64,000 nt of DNA from Cytobacillus oceanisediminis (GTDB taxonomy: Bacteria > Bacillota > Bacilli > Bacillales > Cytobacillaceae): contig NZ_CP065511.1 of the NCBI RefSeq assembly GCF_022811925.1, positions 3,899,501 to 3,963,500 on the forward strand, in the 5' to 3' direction. The notes beneath the pieces were generated by a model. That model saw only the letters and a list, made by a program, of their open reading frames with translations. It made no database searches and had not been told where the DNA came from. Positions 7,480 to 15,183 of this stretch are shown here, in pieces. Numbering within the stretch: position 1 is the stretch's first letter; the number at the start of each line of letters is the position of its first letter. Made by a program: the position numbers and the translations under genes.

Positions 7480-7755
7480 TTATTTATTTTGATAATTTAC
7501 AAGATCCTCAATTTTTCCATCCTCATTATGCAGGATTGCCATTGTGCCTGCATCCTCTGCCATACTCTTCGCTTTCTCCACTGCATCTGAACGTGTTTCC
7601 GCTGTAAACTCAGGCTCGTTTTGCCCCTCATTTTTGACTGCCCATCCTTCCTCATCGTGCGGTACTACATGGAATCTTGCTTCTTCTGTTCCTGCCCGGT
7701 CCTTAAAATATTGTTCCTGTTCATCACTGTGTATATTGTTTTTACTATTTGCCAT
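7480..7755 (-). CDS. DUF2188 domain-containing protein (91 aa)
   Basis: A small acidic cytosolic protein. The central part FHVVPHDEEGWAVKNEG...ETRSDAVEKAKSMA matches the DUF2188 fold: a short beta sheet with a conserved W.VK segment, then a helix. A C-terminal HNEDGKI segment is also typical. The family function is unknown; in bacilli members are often stress-associated (family knowledge, weak). AAGGAGG lies 9 bases before the ATG. Confidence 0.8.
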   Translation of the reverse strand: MANSKNNIHSDEQEQYFKDRAGTEEARFHVVPHDEEGWAVKNEGQNEPEFTAETRSDAVEKAKSMAEDAGTMAILHNEDGKIEDLVNYQNK

Positions 7756-8027
7756 GTTTATACCTCCTTAATTTAAGTGAACTATCATCTATCGATGAGT
7801 AATATCACTTTACCCTCATATGGAAATAAAAAAACACAATGTCTCTTTCCAAAAATAGTAGTAACCTACCACTGAGTTTTGTCTTTTATTATATAAATTT
7901 GACACACTATGTCGGAACAATAGGCATGTCCCATAGGAATAAGTACTCTATTCAAAAAATACCATTTTCTACTAAAATAGGAATTGTTAGGGAGTCGAAT
8001 AAAACAATAACTTTTCAGGAGGGTATT

Positions 8028-9404
8028 ATGTCAGGAAATAATCGGAAATCTGCCAAGATTCTAGCAGCAGCTCTAGCAGTTTCTTTAGCATTTGGCACAA
8101 TCGGGTATGCTGCCCCGCTAAGTAATGAAAACGGAAAATCATCCCACTCGCAAGATCAGAAGATCATTGCCAGAGTAAATGCTGAACGTGCTATCGAGCA
8201 CGTAAGGTATCTATCGGAAGAAATTGGGACAAGACCTGGTGGATTAGAAAATGAAAAAAAATCGGCAGAGTATATTGCAAATACACTCAAAAGTTATGGC
8301 TATGATGTTGAGTTTCAATACTTTCCGGTAGCAGATCAATTCATAGGCAGCGCAGCATTTGAAGACGGTACGATATGGGAAATGGGCGCTGCACCAAATG
8401 GAGCCATCAGCGATACACCAGTTGATGCAGAAGTAACCTTTGTAGAAAATGAGGATTATAAAGGAGCCGAAGGTAAAATTGTACTTCTGGCTCGGGCAGA
8501 TACAACAGCCGGATACCGAGAGCAAATAGCTAAAGCAGTTGAGGCAGGAGCAGCTGGTGTGATTCTCCAAAGCCTCGTTGGAAGCCGGGGCAATTACGGA
8601 CAAACTTTTAATCCGAGCATTGCTGCGGAATATGATATCCCGGTTTTCGGAGCTTCCTATATTCATGGTGAATGGCTCAAGGAGCAAATGGAGCAGGGTA
8701 CAGTTAAGCTCTCCCTGACAGCAAAACATTATAAAGATCTAAAATCGGTAAATGTAATTGCAACAAAAGAAGCAAAATCAAAGAGTAACGATACAAAAGA
8801 GGTTATACTAGGCGCCCACCATGATAGTGTAGTGGGTGCTCCAGGTGCGAATGATAATGCATCCGGGGTAGGGCTAATGCTTGAGCTTGCCAGAGTTTAT
8901 AAAGGATACAATACAGACAAAACCCTTAAATTCATTGCATTTGGATCTGAAGAGCGCGGCCTTTTGGGAGCAAGATATTATGTAGATCAGTTAACAGAGA
9001 CAGAAAAAGACCAGATAGAGGCTGTTTTTGTTCCTGATATGGTTGCTACAAATTATGACAAGGCGACAAACCTATATGCCATGACACCAGACGGCAGCCA
9101 AAACATTGTAACTTCTTCAACTGGTGAAGCTGGGGCACGCTTGGGCAATTCGGATATTCTCCCAGGCAAATTCGGATCGAGTGACCATGTTCCTTTCCAT
9201 AATGCCGGCATTCCTGCAGCCTTATTTATCTGGATGGGCATAGACAGCTGGGATCCGCTTGTTTATCATATTGAAAAAGTTTACCATACTCCACAGGATA
9301 CAATTGAAGATAATATCTCTGCTGAGAGAATGCAATCAGCACTTGATATCATCGGTTCCGGACTTTTTGATGTGGTTCGAAAAAAAACACAAGGCAATAA
9401 CTAA
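8028..9404 (+). CDS. secreted M28-family zinc aminopeptidase (YwaD-like)
   Basis: Exported metallopeptidase of 458 aa. It has a Sec signal peptide (residues 1 to about 28, hydrophobic ILAAALAVSLAFGTIGYA) and an inserted PA domain (about 115-235). The M28 catalytic core has co-catalytic zinc ligands His264/Asp266 (HHD), Asp276 (GANDNASG), the EERG glutamates near 309 and the C-terminal SSDHVPFH histidine. It closely resembles B. subtilis aminopeptidase YwaD in order and length. It likely cleaves N-terminal residues from peptides outside the cell. The ATG at 8028 follows AGGAGGG; a frame extension upstream to 7839 lacks such a site. Confidence 0.9.
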   Translation: MSGNNRKSAKILAAALAVSLAFGTIGYAAPLSNENGKSSHSQDQKIIARVNAERAIEHVRYLSEEIGTRPGGLENEKKSAEYIANTLKSYGYDVEFQYFPVADQFIGSAAFEDGTIWEMGAAPNGAISDTPVDAEVTFVENEDYKGAEGKIVLLARADTTAGYREQIAKAVEAGAAGVILQSLVGSRGNYGQTFNPSIAAEYDIPVFGASYIHGEWLKEQMEQGTVKLSLTAKHYKDLKSVNVIATKEAKSKSNDTKEVILGAHHDSVVGAPGANDNASGVGLMLELARVYKGYNTDKTLKFIAFGSEERGLLGARYYVDQLTETEKDQIEAVFVPDMVATNYDKATNLYAMTPDGSQNIVTSSTGEAGARLGNSDILPGKFGSSDHVPFHNAGIPAALFIWMGIDSWDPLVYHIEKVYHTPQDTIEDNISAERMQSALDIIGSGLFDVVRKKTQGNN

Positions 9405-9411
9405 TACCTCT

Positions 9412-9450
9412 AACAAGCCGCTGGCCAATCGCCAGCGGCTTGTTTATTAC
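9412..9450 (+). terminator. terminator of the M28 peptidase gene
   Basis: A perfect 14-bp stem AACAAGCCGCTGGC/GCCAGCGGCTTGTT is followed by a short T-containing tract. Confidence 0.8.
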
Positions 9451-9545
9451 AAAAAAAAGAAGCTCCTTACCTATCCCCTGTTTCTCCGCACGCTGCCAGC
9501 ATTCACCTTGACATATAATCCGTTTTCACATTTTAACAAATATTT

Positions 9546-9575
9546 ATGTAAACCAATTAAAAATTAAGTTGACAT
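9546..9575 (+). promoter_or_regulatory. BirA operator at the bioYB promoter
   Basis: ATGTAAAC (9546-9553), 14 bp, GTTGACAT (9568-9575) is the inverted repeat and spacing expected of the Gram-positive BirA box. It overlaps a TTGACA -35 element (9569-9574), so biotin-loaded BirA would block transcription of bioY-bioB. Confidence 0.75.
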
Positions 9576-9634
9576 TTAATGTTTGCTGCTATTATTCTAA
9601 ATTGTATAAATATAAATCTATCAGGAGGCATCTT

Positions 9635-10231
9635 ATGAAGACAGGTTTAAGAACGATTGATTTAACATTGGCTGGCATGTTTGTCGCCCTAATGGCTGTT
9701 GGAGCAAATATCACTTCATTTGTCCCATTTTTGGTTATTGGGGGAGTGCCTATTACTTTGCAGACCTTTCTTGCCATTTTGGCAGGGGCTATTTTAGGAA
9801 GCCGATTAGGGGCTATCACTATGGCTGTCTATGCTTTTGCCGGGCTTGCAGGCGCTCCTGTATTTTCAAAATTCGGCGGCGGTTTTGCTTCCTTATTAAG
9901 CCCCACTTTCGGTTTTATCCTATCGTTTATTTTAACAGCCTATGTCACCGGCAAATTGATAGAAAAGAAAAAGTCTGTTCCGGTGTATATTACTGCAGCT
10001 TTAATCGGAATGGTGATCAATTATGTTTTCGGGACGAATTGGATGTATATGGCCTATAAACTTTGGTTTACAGCACCTGAGGGATTTACCTATCAAATGG
10101 CATGGCTGTGGATGGCAGTCCCCCTTCCAAAAGACATTATTCTCTCTGTTTTTGCCGGGTTAATGGCCCATCGTCTGGAGCATAGAGTATTTGCCAGCAG
10201 TCAGTTCAGAAAAATGAACCGAGCAGCATAA
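9635..10231 (+). CDS. bioY: biotin transporter BioY (ECF S component)
   Basis: Integral membrane protein of 198 aa with about six transmembrane helices. The conserved GGVPITLQTFLAILAG segment and the GLAGAPVFSKFGGG motif are typical of BioY. It binds biotin and works with an energy-coupling EcfAA'T module encoded elsewhere. ATG at 9635 follows AGGAGG. It is co-transcribed with bioB 24 bases downstream, under a BirA operator. Confidence 0.92.
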   Translation: MKTGLRTIDLTLAGMFVALMAVGANITSFVPFLVIGGVPITLQTFLAILAGAILGSRLGAITMAVYAFAGLAGAPVFSKFGGGFASLLSPTFGFILSFILTAYVTGKLIEKKKSVPVYITAALIGMVINYVFGTNWMYMAYKLWFTAPEGFTYQMAWLWMAVPLPKDIILSVFAGLMAHRLEHRVFASSQFRKMNRAA

Positions 10232-10255
10232 ACAATTTTACTAAGGAGGATACAT

Positions 10256-11248
10256 ATGAATTTTCAACAGCTAGCACTTGACGTACTGGAAGGACATGAA
10301 CTGACAGACTCGGAGGCAATGGAAATTTTAAATTGTCCAGATGAAGAACTGCTGAGTTTATTGCACAGCGCCTATAAAATCCGTCATCATCATTATGGCA
10401 ATCATATTAAATTAAATATGATTATTAATACGAAATCAGGCCTATGTCCTGAAAACTGCGGCTATTGCTCACAATCGAGCATCTCAACAGCACCTATTGA
10501 AAAATACCGGATGATGGATAAGGAATCTATCATCCAAGGTGCTAAACAGGCCCATCAGCTAAATGTCGGAACCTATTGCATCGTAGCAAGCGGAAGAGGC
10601 CCTAGCAATAGGGAGCTAAATGAAGTAGTTTCAGCGGTTAAAGAAATAAAGGATAACTATAATATGAAGGTCTGTGCCTGTCTCGGGCTCCTAAAACCTG
10701 AACAGGCTGAGCAGCTCAAGGAAGCTGGAGTGGACCGCTATAATCACAATATTAACACCTCAGAAAATCATCATGACAGCATCACTACCTCCCATACATA
10801 CCGGGACAGAGTCAATACGGTCCAATTAATAAAGGACGCAGGCATTTCACCTTGTTCCGGAGTAATTATTGGCATGAAGGAAACCAAGGAAGACGTCGTA
10901 GCGATGGCCAGAAGCCTAAAAGCCCTGGATGCCGACTCAATACCGGTTAACTTTCTGCATGCAATCGATGGGACGCCATTAGAAGGGACAGATGATTTGA
11001 ATCCCCGCTATTGTCTGAAGGTGCTTTGCCTGATGCGATATATCAACCCTTCAAAGGAAATCAGAATATCCGGAGGCAGAGAAGTGAATCTTAGGAGCCT
11101 TCAGCCGCTTGGACTTTATCCGGCTAATTCTATTTTCGTAGGAGATTACTTAACCACTGCAGGACAGGAAAGCACTGCGGATCACCAAATGCTGAAGGAT
11201 CTTGGTTTTGAGATTGATTTTGTATCTGGGGAACCAGTATCCTCCTGA
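10256..11248 (+). CDS. bioB: biotin synthase
   Basis: Radical SAM enzyme of 330 aa that inserts sulfur into dethiobiotin. The CxxxCxxC cluster ligands are Cys64, Cys68 and Cys71 (CPENCGYC). The YNHNINTS motif and the C-terminal GRE...TTAG region match BioB. AAGGAGG precedes the ATG. No other bio pathway gene is in this window, so dethiobiotin is made by genes elsewhere or imported. Confidence 0.95.
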   Translation: MNFQQLALDVLEGHELTDSEAMEILNCPDEELLSLLHSAYKIRHHHYGNHIKLNMIINTKSGLCPENCGYCSQSSISTAPIEKYRMMDKESIIQGAKQAHQLNVGTYCIVASGRGPSNRELNEVVSAVKEIKDNYNMKVCACLGLLKPEQAEQLKEAGVDRYNHNINTSENHHDSITTSHTYRDRVNTVQLIKDAGISPCSGVIIGMKETKEDVVAMARSLKALDADSIPVNFLHAIDGTPLEGTDDLNPRYCLKVLCLMRYINPSKEIRISGGREVNLRSLQPLGLYPANSIFVGDYLTTAGQESTADHQMLKDLGFEIDFVSGEPVSS

Positions 11249-11253
11249 TTTAA

Positions 11254-11286
11254 AAAAAGATTCTGCGCCAAAGCAGAATCTTTTTT
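11254..11286. terminator. bidirectional terminator between bioB and the nrd operon
   Basis: AAAGATTCTGC pairs with GCAGAATCTTT, with T-runs on both strands, between convergent genes. Confidence 0.85.
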
Positions 11287-11308
11287 ATTTTATATATCCG
11301 GATAACCT

Positions 11309-12346
11309 TTATAATTCATCAAACCCATTATCAATTTGAACTTTTGTATATTGCCGCGATTTTTGCTCAAAGAAATCGGACTTCCCATGGTCAACCTGCT
11401 CATAAGCTACTATCCAGCGGAGCGGATTGGTTCGATAGCCTTCAAACGGCCGTTCATATCCCAGCTGATTGCAGCGGACATTGGCATAAAATTTGATATA
11501 AGCTTCAACGTCAGATATCAGGATGCCTTCTGTTTTGCTGCCGATCACATCGCGGGCCCATACAATCTCCAGTTCAGCTGCTCTTTTAAAAGTTTCCTGG
11601 ACGAATTCACTTAATTCATTAGTATTAAGATCCGGATTTTCCTGCAGAATTTCTTTAAAAATTTTAACAAACAAATCTACATGAATTTGTTCATCCCGGT
11701 TGATGTAATTAATCATCGTTGAGGTGGCTACCATTTTCTGATTTCTGGCCAGGTGATAAAAGAAAGCAAAGCCTGAATAAAAGAAAAGCCCCTCCAGAAC
11801 GACATCAAAAACAATAGATTTCAACAGGTTCTCTGCGCTTGGATTCTCTGCAAAATCTTTATATCCGTTCACAATAAATTCATTTCTTTCAGCTAATATA
11901 GGTTCTGTACGCCAGAATTCAAAAACCTCATCCTGTTTTTGTTTGGGAACAAGGCTTGATAGAACATAGGAATATGAGTGATTATGAATCACCTCTTGCT
12001 GTGCAAGTATGATCATGAGTGCTGATATGCTTGAGTCGGTAATGTAATCAGCAACTTTTCCGGCATAATCCGTCTGGATGCTGTCGAGCAGTGCAAGCAG
12101 CCCAATAATTTTCAAAAATGCATCTTGTTCACTTTTCGTTAATTCCGGAAATTGCTTAATGTCCTGTGACATGTTTATTTCAAAGGGCGTCCAAAAGTTA
12201 GCGAGCATTTTTTTATACTTTGGATAGGCCCATGAGAAGCGAACATCATCCCAATTAAGAATATTGGAGCATTCCCCGTTGATGATTGAAGTTGATTTGT
12301 TAGGCGCCGATTGATTAATAATTGGCCGTTTTTTTAGGGTATTCAT
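11309..12346 (-). CDS. class I ribonucleotide reductase, beta subunit
   Basis: Radical-generating small subunit of 345 aa, ferritin-like. Diiron ligands are visible in QQEVIHNH (Glu/His), VLEGLFF (Glu) and RDEQIHVDLF (Glu/His). It supplies the radical for NDP reduction by the upstream alpha subunit. The start MNTLKKRP at 12346 is set by AAAGGAGG overlapping the end of the alpha gene. No nrdI or nrdH lies beside it, which favours a class Ia-like rather than NrdEF class Ib type (inference). Confidence 0.9.
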   Translation of the reverse strand: MNTLKKRPIINQSAPNKSTSIINGECSNILNWDDVRFSWAYPKYKKMLANFWTPFEINMSQDIKQFPELTKSEQDAFLKIIGLLALLDSIQTDYAGKVADYITDSSISALMIILAQQEVIHNHSYSYVLSSLVPKQKQDEVFEFWRTEPILAERNEFIVNGYKDFAENPSAENLLKSIVFDVVLEGLFFYSGFAFFYHLARNQKMVATSTMINYINRDEQIHVDLFVKIFKEILQENPDLNTNELSEFVQETFKRAAELEIVWARDVIGSKTEGILISDVEAYIKFYANVRCNQLGYERPFEGYRTNPLRWIVAYEQVDHGKSDFFEQKSRQYTKVQIDNGFDEL

Positions 12347-12357
12347 AAGATCCTCCT

Positions 12358-14580
12358 TTAGCTTGAGCAAGATTCACAGTCTTCAACCTCAGATGAAGTT
12401 GAACGGATATAATAAGTTGTTTTTAATTTTTTCTTCCATGCTGAAAGATGCAGATTCAAAAGATCGATTGCTTTAATATGATTAGGTATATAGAAATTAA
12501 ATGAAATAGCTTGATCTATATGTTTTTGTCTGTTTGCATTCTGCCTGATGCTCCACTCCTGGTTAATATGATAGGCAGATTTGTAATACCAAATGGTCTC
12601 ACTGTTAATATCAGGGGCTGTCACAGGGATCCGATAATCCTTTTTCTCTTCGGAATACTGCTTGTTGAATATAGGATCAATACTTGGGGTGCTTCCTGCA
12701 ATTAAAGCAGTTGATGCATTAGGAGCAACCGCCAGCAAATAGGCATTTCGAACGCCGATTTCCCTTACCTCTTCGCTCAATGCAGCCCAGTCCATGTCTG
12801 ACTCTGCCTCCAGATATCCCCGCTTTTCAAAGTAGGCACCCGTTTCCCAATCAGAGCCTTTAAAGGCTGAATAGCTTCCTTTTTCTTTTGCCAGGTTCAT
12901 AGAACTTTTTATCGCTAAAAAAGCAATTTGTTCATATAGAGTGTCAGCGAATTCTTCTGCTTCTTCGCTTTCCCATGTGATTTTTTTCAGTGCAAGAAGG
13001 TGGTGCCATCCAAAAGTCCCTAGTCCAATCGCACGGTACTTTTGGTTTGTAATCTGGCCCTGCGGCACTGGAATACTATTAATATCAATAACATTATCAA
13101 GCATTCGCACCTGAATTGGCACAAGCCTTTCAAGGACTCCTTCACTTATGGCCCGTGCAAGATTGATGGATGAAAGATTGCAGACAACGAAGTCTCCTGG
13201 CTGTTTTTCGATAATAATTCTCCCATCTCTTGTATATTCTTCAACCCTCTTTGTAACACTTTGGTTTTGTACGATCTCAGTGCACAGGTTGGTACAATAA
13301 ATCATCCCGCAATGTGTATTGGCATTTTTCCGATTAACTTCATCCCGGTAGAACATGAATGGTGTCCCGGTTTCAAGCTGACTTCTCATGATGGATTTCA
13401 TTATCTCGATAGCAGGCACTTTTTCCCTTGATAGAATCGGGTTATCTATGCACTCTTTATATTTCTGGCGGAATGAACCTTCGCCTTCTCCTTCGTCATA
13501 AAAATCTTCCAGAGAAAAGCCCATTACCTTGCGGACTTCATGGGGATCAAATAAATACCAATACCCGCGGCTTTCCACTTTTTCCATAAACAAATCCGGA
13601 ATGCAGACACCCGTGAATAAATCATGTGTTCGCTGTCTTTCATCTCCATTGTTAAGCTTTGCATCTAGAAACGAGAAGATATCTTTATGCCAGACATCCA
13701 GATAGACGCTTATAGCACCCTGCCTTTGTCCCAGCTGGTCAACACTGACGGCTGTATTATTCAGCTGCTTCATCCAGGGAATCACACCTGAAGATGCACC
13801 CTTAAATCCTTTAATATCACTGCCTCTGCTGCGGATTTTCCCCAAATACACTCCGATTCCGCCGCCATTTTTAGACAGTGATGCAATATCGGTATTGCTG
13901 TCATATATTGAATCAAGACTGTCATCAACGGTCTCAATGAAACAGCTTGAAAGCTGTCCCCAGTTTTTCCCTGCATTAGCGAGTGTTGGAGTGGCAACAG
14001 TCATATACAAACCACTCATTGCCCAGTAAGCTTCTTTAATAAGTTCAAGCCGCTTACCCTTCGGCTCCATTTTCATCAGCACCATGCTGATGATCATGAA
14101 CCGCTCCTGTGGAAGCTCATAGAGATTTTTCTGTTTGTCCCTGGCAAGATATCGGTCAGCCAGCATTTTTAACCCCAAATATGTAAATAAGCGGTCATTT
14201 TCTTTCCTAATAAAATGGGCCAGCTCATTTATTTCATCCTTTGAATACAGATCTAATAAATCCTGTTCATAAATTCCCAAAGCGGTCAGCCGTTCAATTA
14301 ACGTATAAAAATGTTTGTAGCAATCATCCGGCTGGCATTCTCTGTTTTTTCCAGACTCAATATAGAGCTTCTTAAGAAGCAGGCATGAAGCGGCAAAAGT
14401 CCAATCAGGCTCATCAATGCTGATAAATGATAAACAATCCAGTATAAGCTGGTCATACATTGCCTCCGCTCCCAGCTGGCTCATTTCTTCTTTCCTTTTT
14501 AATAGCTGCCCAATGCCGAGCTGTGGAAATTCTGTCTTAAGTTCTTCTAAAATTTTTATCGGTTGTATGGTTTGGACCAT
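12358..14580 (-). CDS. class I ribonucleotide reductase, alpha subunit
   Basis: Catalytic subunit of 740 aa that reduces ribonucleoside diphosphates. Active-site cysteines occur in QLSSCF, FVVCNLSSINLA and YCTNLCTEI. The C-terminal CESCSS carries the redox-shuttle cysteine pair. I see no clear N-terminal ATP cone. The ATG at 14580 follows TAGGAGG; an upstream frame extension crosses the attenuator hairpin and is rejected. It is first in a two-gene operon, with a cobalamin riboswitch and a terminator immediately upstream. Confidence 0.92.
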   Translation of the reverse strand: MVQTIQPIKILEELKTEFPQLGIGQLLKRKEEMSQLGAEAMYDQLILDCLSFISIDEPDWTFAASCLLLKKLYIESGKNRECQPDDCYKHFYTLIERLTALGIYEQDLLDLYSKDEINELAHFIRKENDRLFTYLGLKMLADRYLARDKQKNLYELPQERFMIISMVLMKMEPKGKRLELIKEAYWAMSGLYMTVATPTLANAGKNWGQLSSCFIETVDDSLDSIYDSNTDIASLSKNGGGIGVYLGKIRSRGSDIKGFKGASSGVIPWMKQLNNTAVSVDQLGQRQGAISVYLDVWHKDIFSFLDAKLNNGDERQRTHDLFTGVCIPDLFMEKVESRGYWYLFDPHEVRKVMGFSLEDFYDEGEGEGSFRQKYKECIDNPILSREKVPAIEIMKSIMRSQLETGTPFMFYRDEVNRKNANTHCGMIYCTNLCTEIVQNQSVTKRVEEYTRDGRIIIEKQPGDFVVCNLSSINLARAISEGVLERLVPIQVRMLDNVIDINSIPVPQGQITNQKYRAIGLGTFGWHHLLALKKITWESEEAEEFADTLYEQIAFLAIKSSMNLAKEKGSYSAFKGSDWETGAYFEKRGYLEAESDMDWAALSEEVREIGVRNAYLLAVAPNASTALIAGSTPSIDPIFNKQYSEEKKDYRIPVTAPDINSETIWYYKSAYHINQEWSIRQNANRQKHIDQAISFNFYIPNHIKAIDLLNLHLSAWKKKLKTTYYIRSTSSEVEDCESCSS

Positions 14581-14601
14581 CTTACTTCCTCCTAAAGGCA
14601 A

Positions 14602-14631
14602 AATAAAAATCCGCCCGGAAAATGAGCGGAT
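14602..14631 (-). terminator. attenuator of the nrd operon
   Basis: ATCCGC pairs with GCGGAT and is followed by TTTTATTTT on the minus strand. It lies between the cobalamin riboswitch and the alpha-subunit ribosome binding site, so it is the likely expression platform. Confidence 0.7.
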
Positions 14632-14719
14632 CAAACGATAGTATAATAGCAGGAAGAAATGAAAAAACGGCCATTACGCGATCGTTTCATCATCTCAATC
14701 CCCGAAGATAAGAAACTTT

Positions 14720-14905
14720 CGATCGCCCTGGCAGGTCTCCTGGCTTGTGCTTCACTCTACTAAAAGCCCTTCCCATACAAGCGCCATGAAGCGTTTTGTA
14801 CAGTGGCATGCTTTTTTCGTCTGCACTTACAGTTGCGGGGACAGCTTCGGTTTTACACCGAATTCCCTATTAAGTCCACTTAGGACACCAATCACGATCT
14901 ATATG
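14720..14905 (-). promoter_or_regulatory. adenosylcobalamin riboswitch
   Basis: On the minus strand the conserved elements appear in order: GGGAATTCGGTG, CCGAAGCTGTCCCCGCAACT and the B12-box end GCCAGGAGACCTGCC (14730-14744). This is the classical cobalamin riboswitch. It would reduce transcription of the B12-independent reductase when adenosylcobalamin is present, as known where a B12-dependent class II enzyme coexists. No nrdJ is in the window. Confidence 0.9.
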
Positions 14906-14975
14906 TAGTTTTTAATCTTAAAAATATATACTATATATTGTAGACGATTCTATCATACAGAGAAATAGATTACAA
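14896..14975 (-). promoter_or_regulatory. nrd promoter with two NrdR boxes
   Basis: Promoter TTGTAA (14970-14975), 17 bp, extended -10 TGATAGAAT. Downstream, CAATATATAG (14931-14940) and CTACATATAG (14899-14908) match the NrdR-box core CWATATATWG at 10/10 and 9/10. Their starts are 32 bp apart, the spacing usual for paired NrdR boxes. Confidence 0.7.
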
Positions 14976-14997
14976 ATTTTTAATCGTCAATGTTCGA

Positions 14998-15032
14998 AAA
15001 AAGAGCAGGGGGAGATTTCCCTCTGCTCTTTT
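14998..15032 (-). terminator. terminator of the copA transcript
   Basis: AAAAGAGCAGAGGG pairs with CCCCCTGCTCTTTT, followed by T on the minus strand. Confidence 0.85.
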
Positions 15033-15037
15033 ATTTC

Positions 15038-15166
15038 TCATTCATGATTTTCCATTTCAATATCATGAGGTACCGGCTCTGGGGTAACCCAAAAAGAATC
15101 ATATGCAGCATACAATGCCATTACAAGAACGAGGTAAGCAATCGCTGCACCTGCCCATTTTTTCAT
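15038..15166 (-). CDS. 42-residue membrane peptide downstream of copA
   Basis: A short gene with ATG at 15166 preceded by GGAGGGG at 8 bases. The peptide has one N-terminal transmembrane helix (MKKWAGAAIAYLVLVMALYA) and an acidic exposed tail rich in Pro, His, Glu and Met (VTPEPVPHDIEMENHE). It starts 17 bases after the copA stop and shares its terminator. The Met/His-rich tail and the location suggest a copper-related accessory role (inference only). I do not recognise a named family. Confidence 0.6.
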   Translation of the reverse strand: MKKWAGAAIAYLVLVMALYAAYDSFWVTPEPVPHDIEMENHE

Positions 15167-15183
15167 TATATCAGCCCCTCCAA

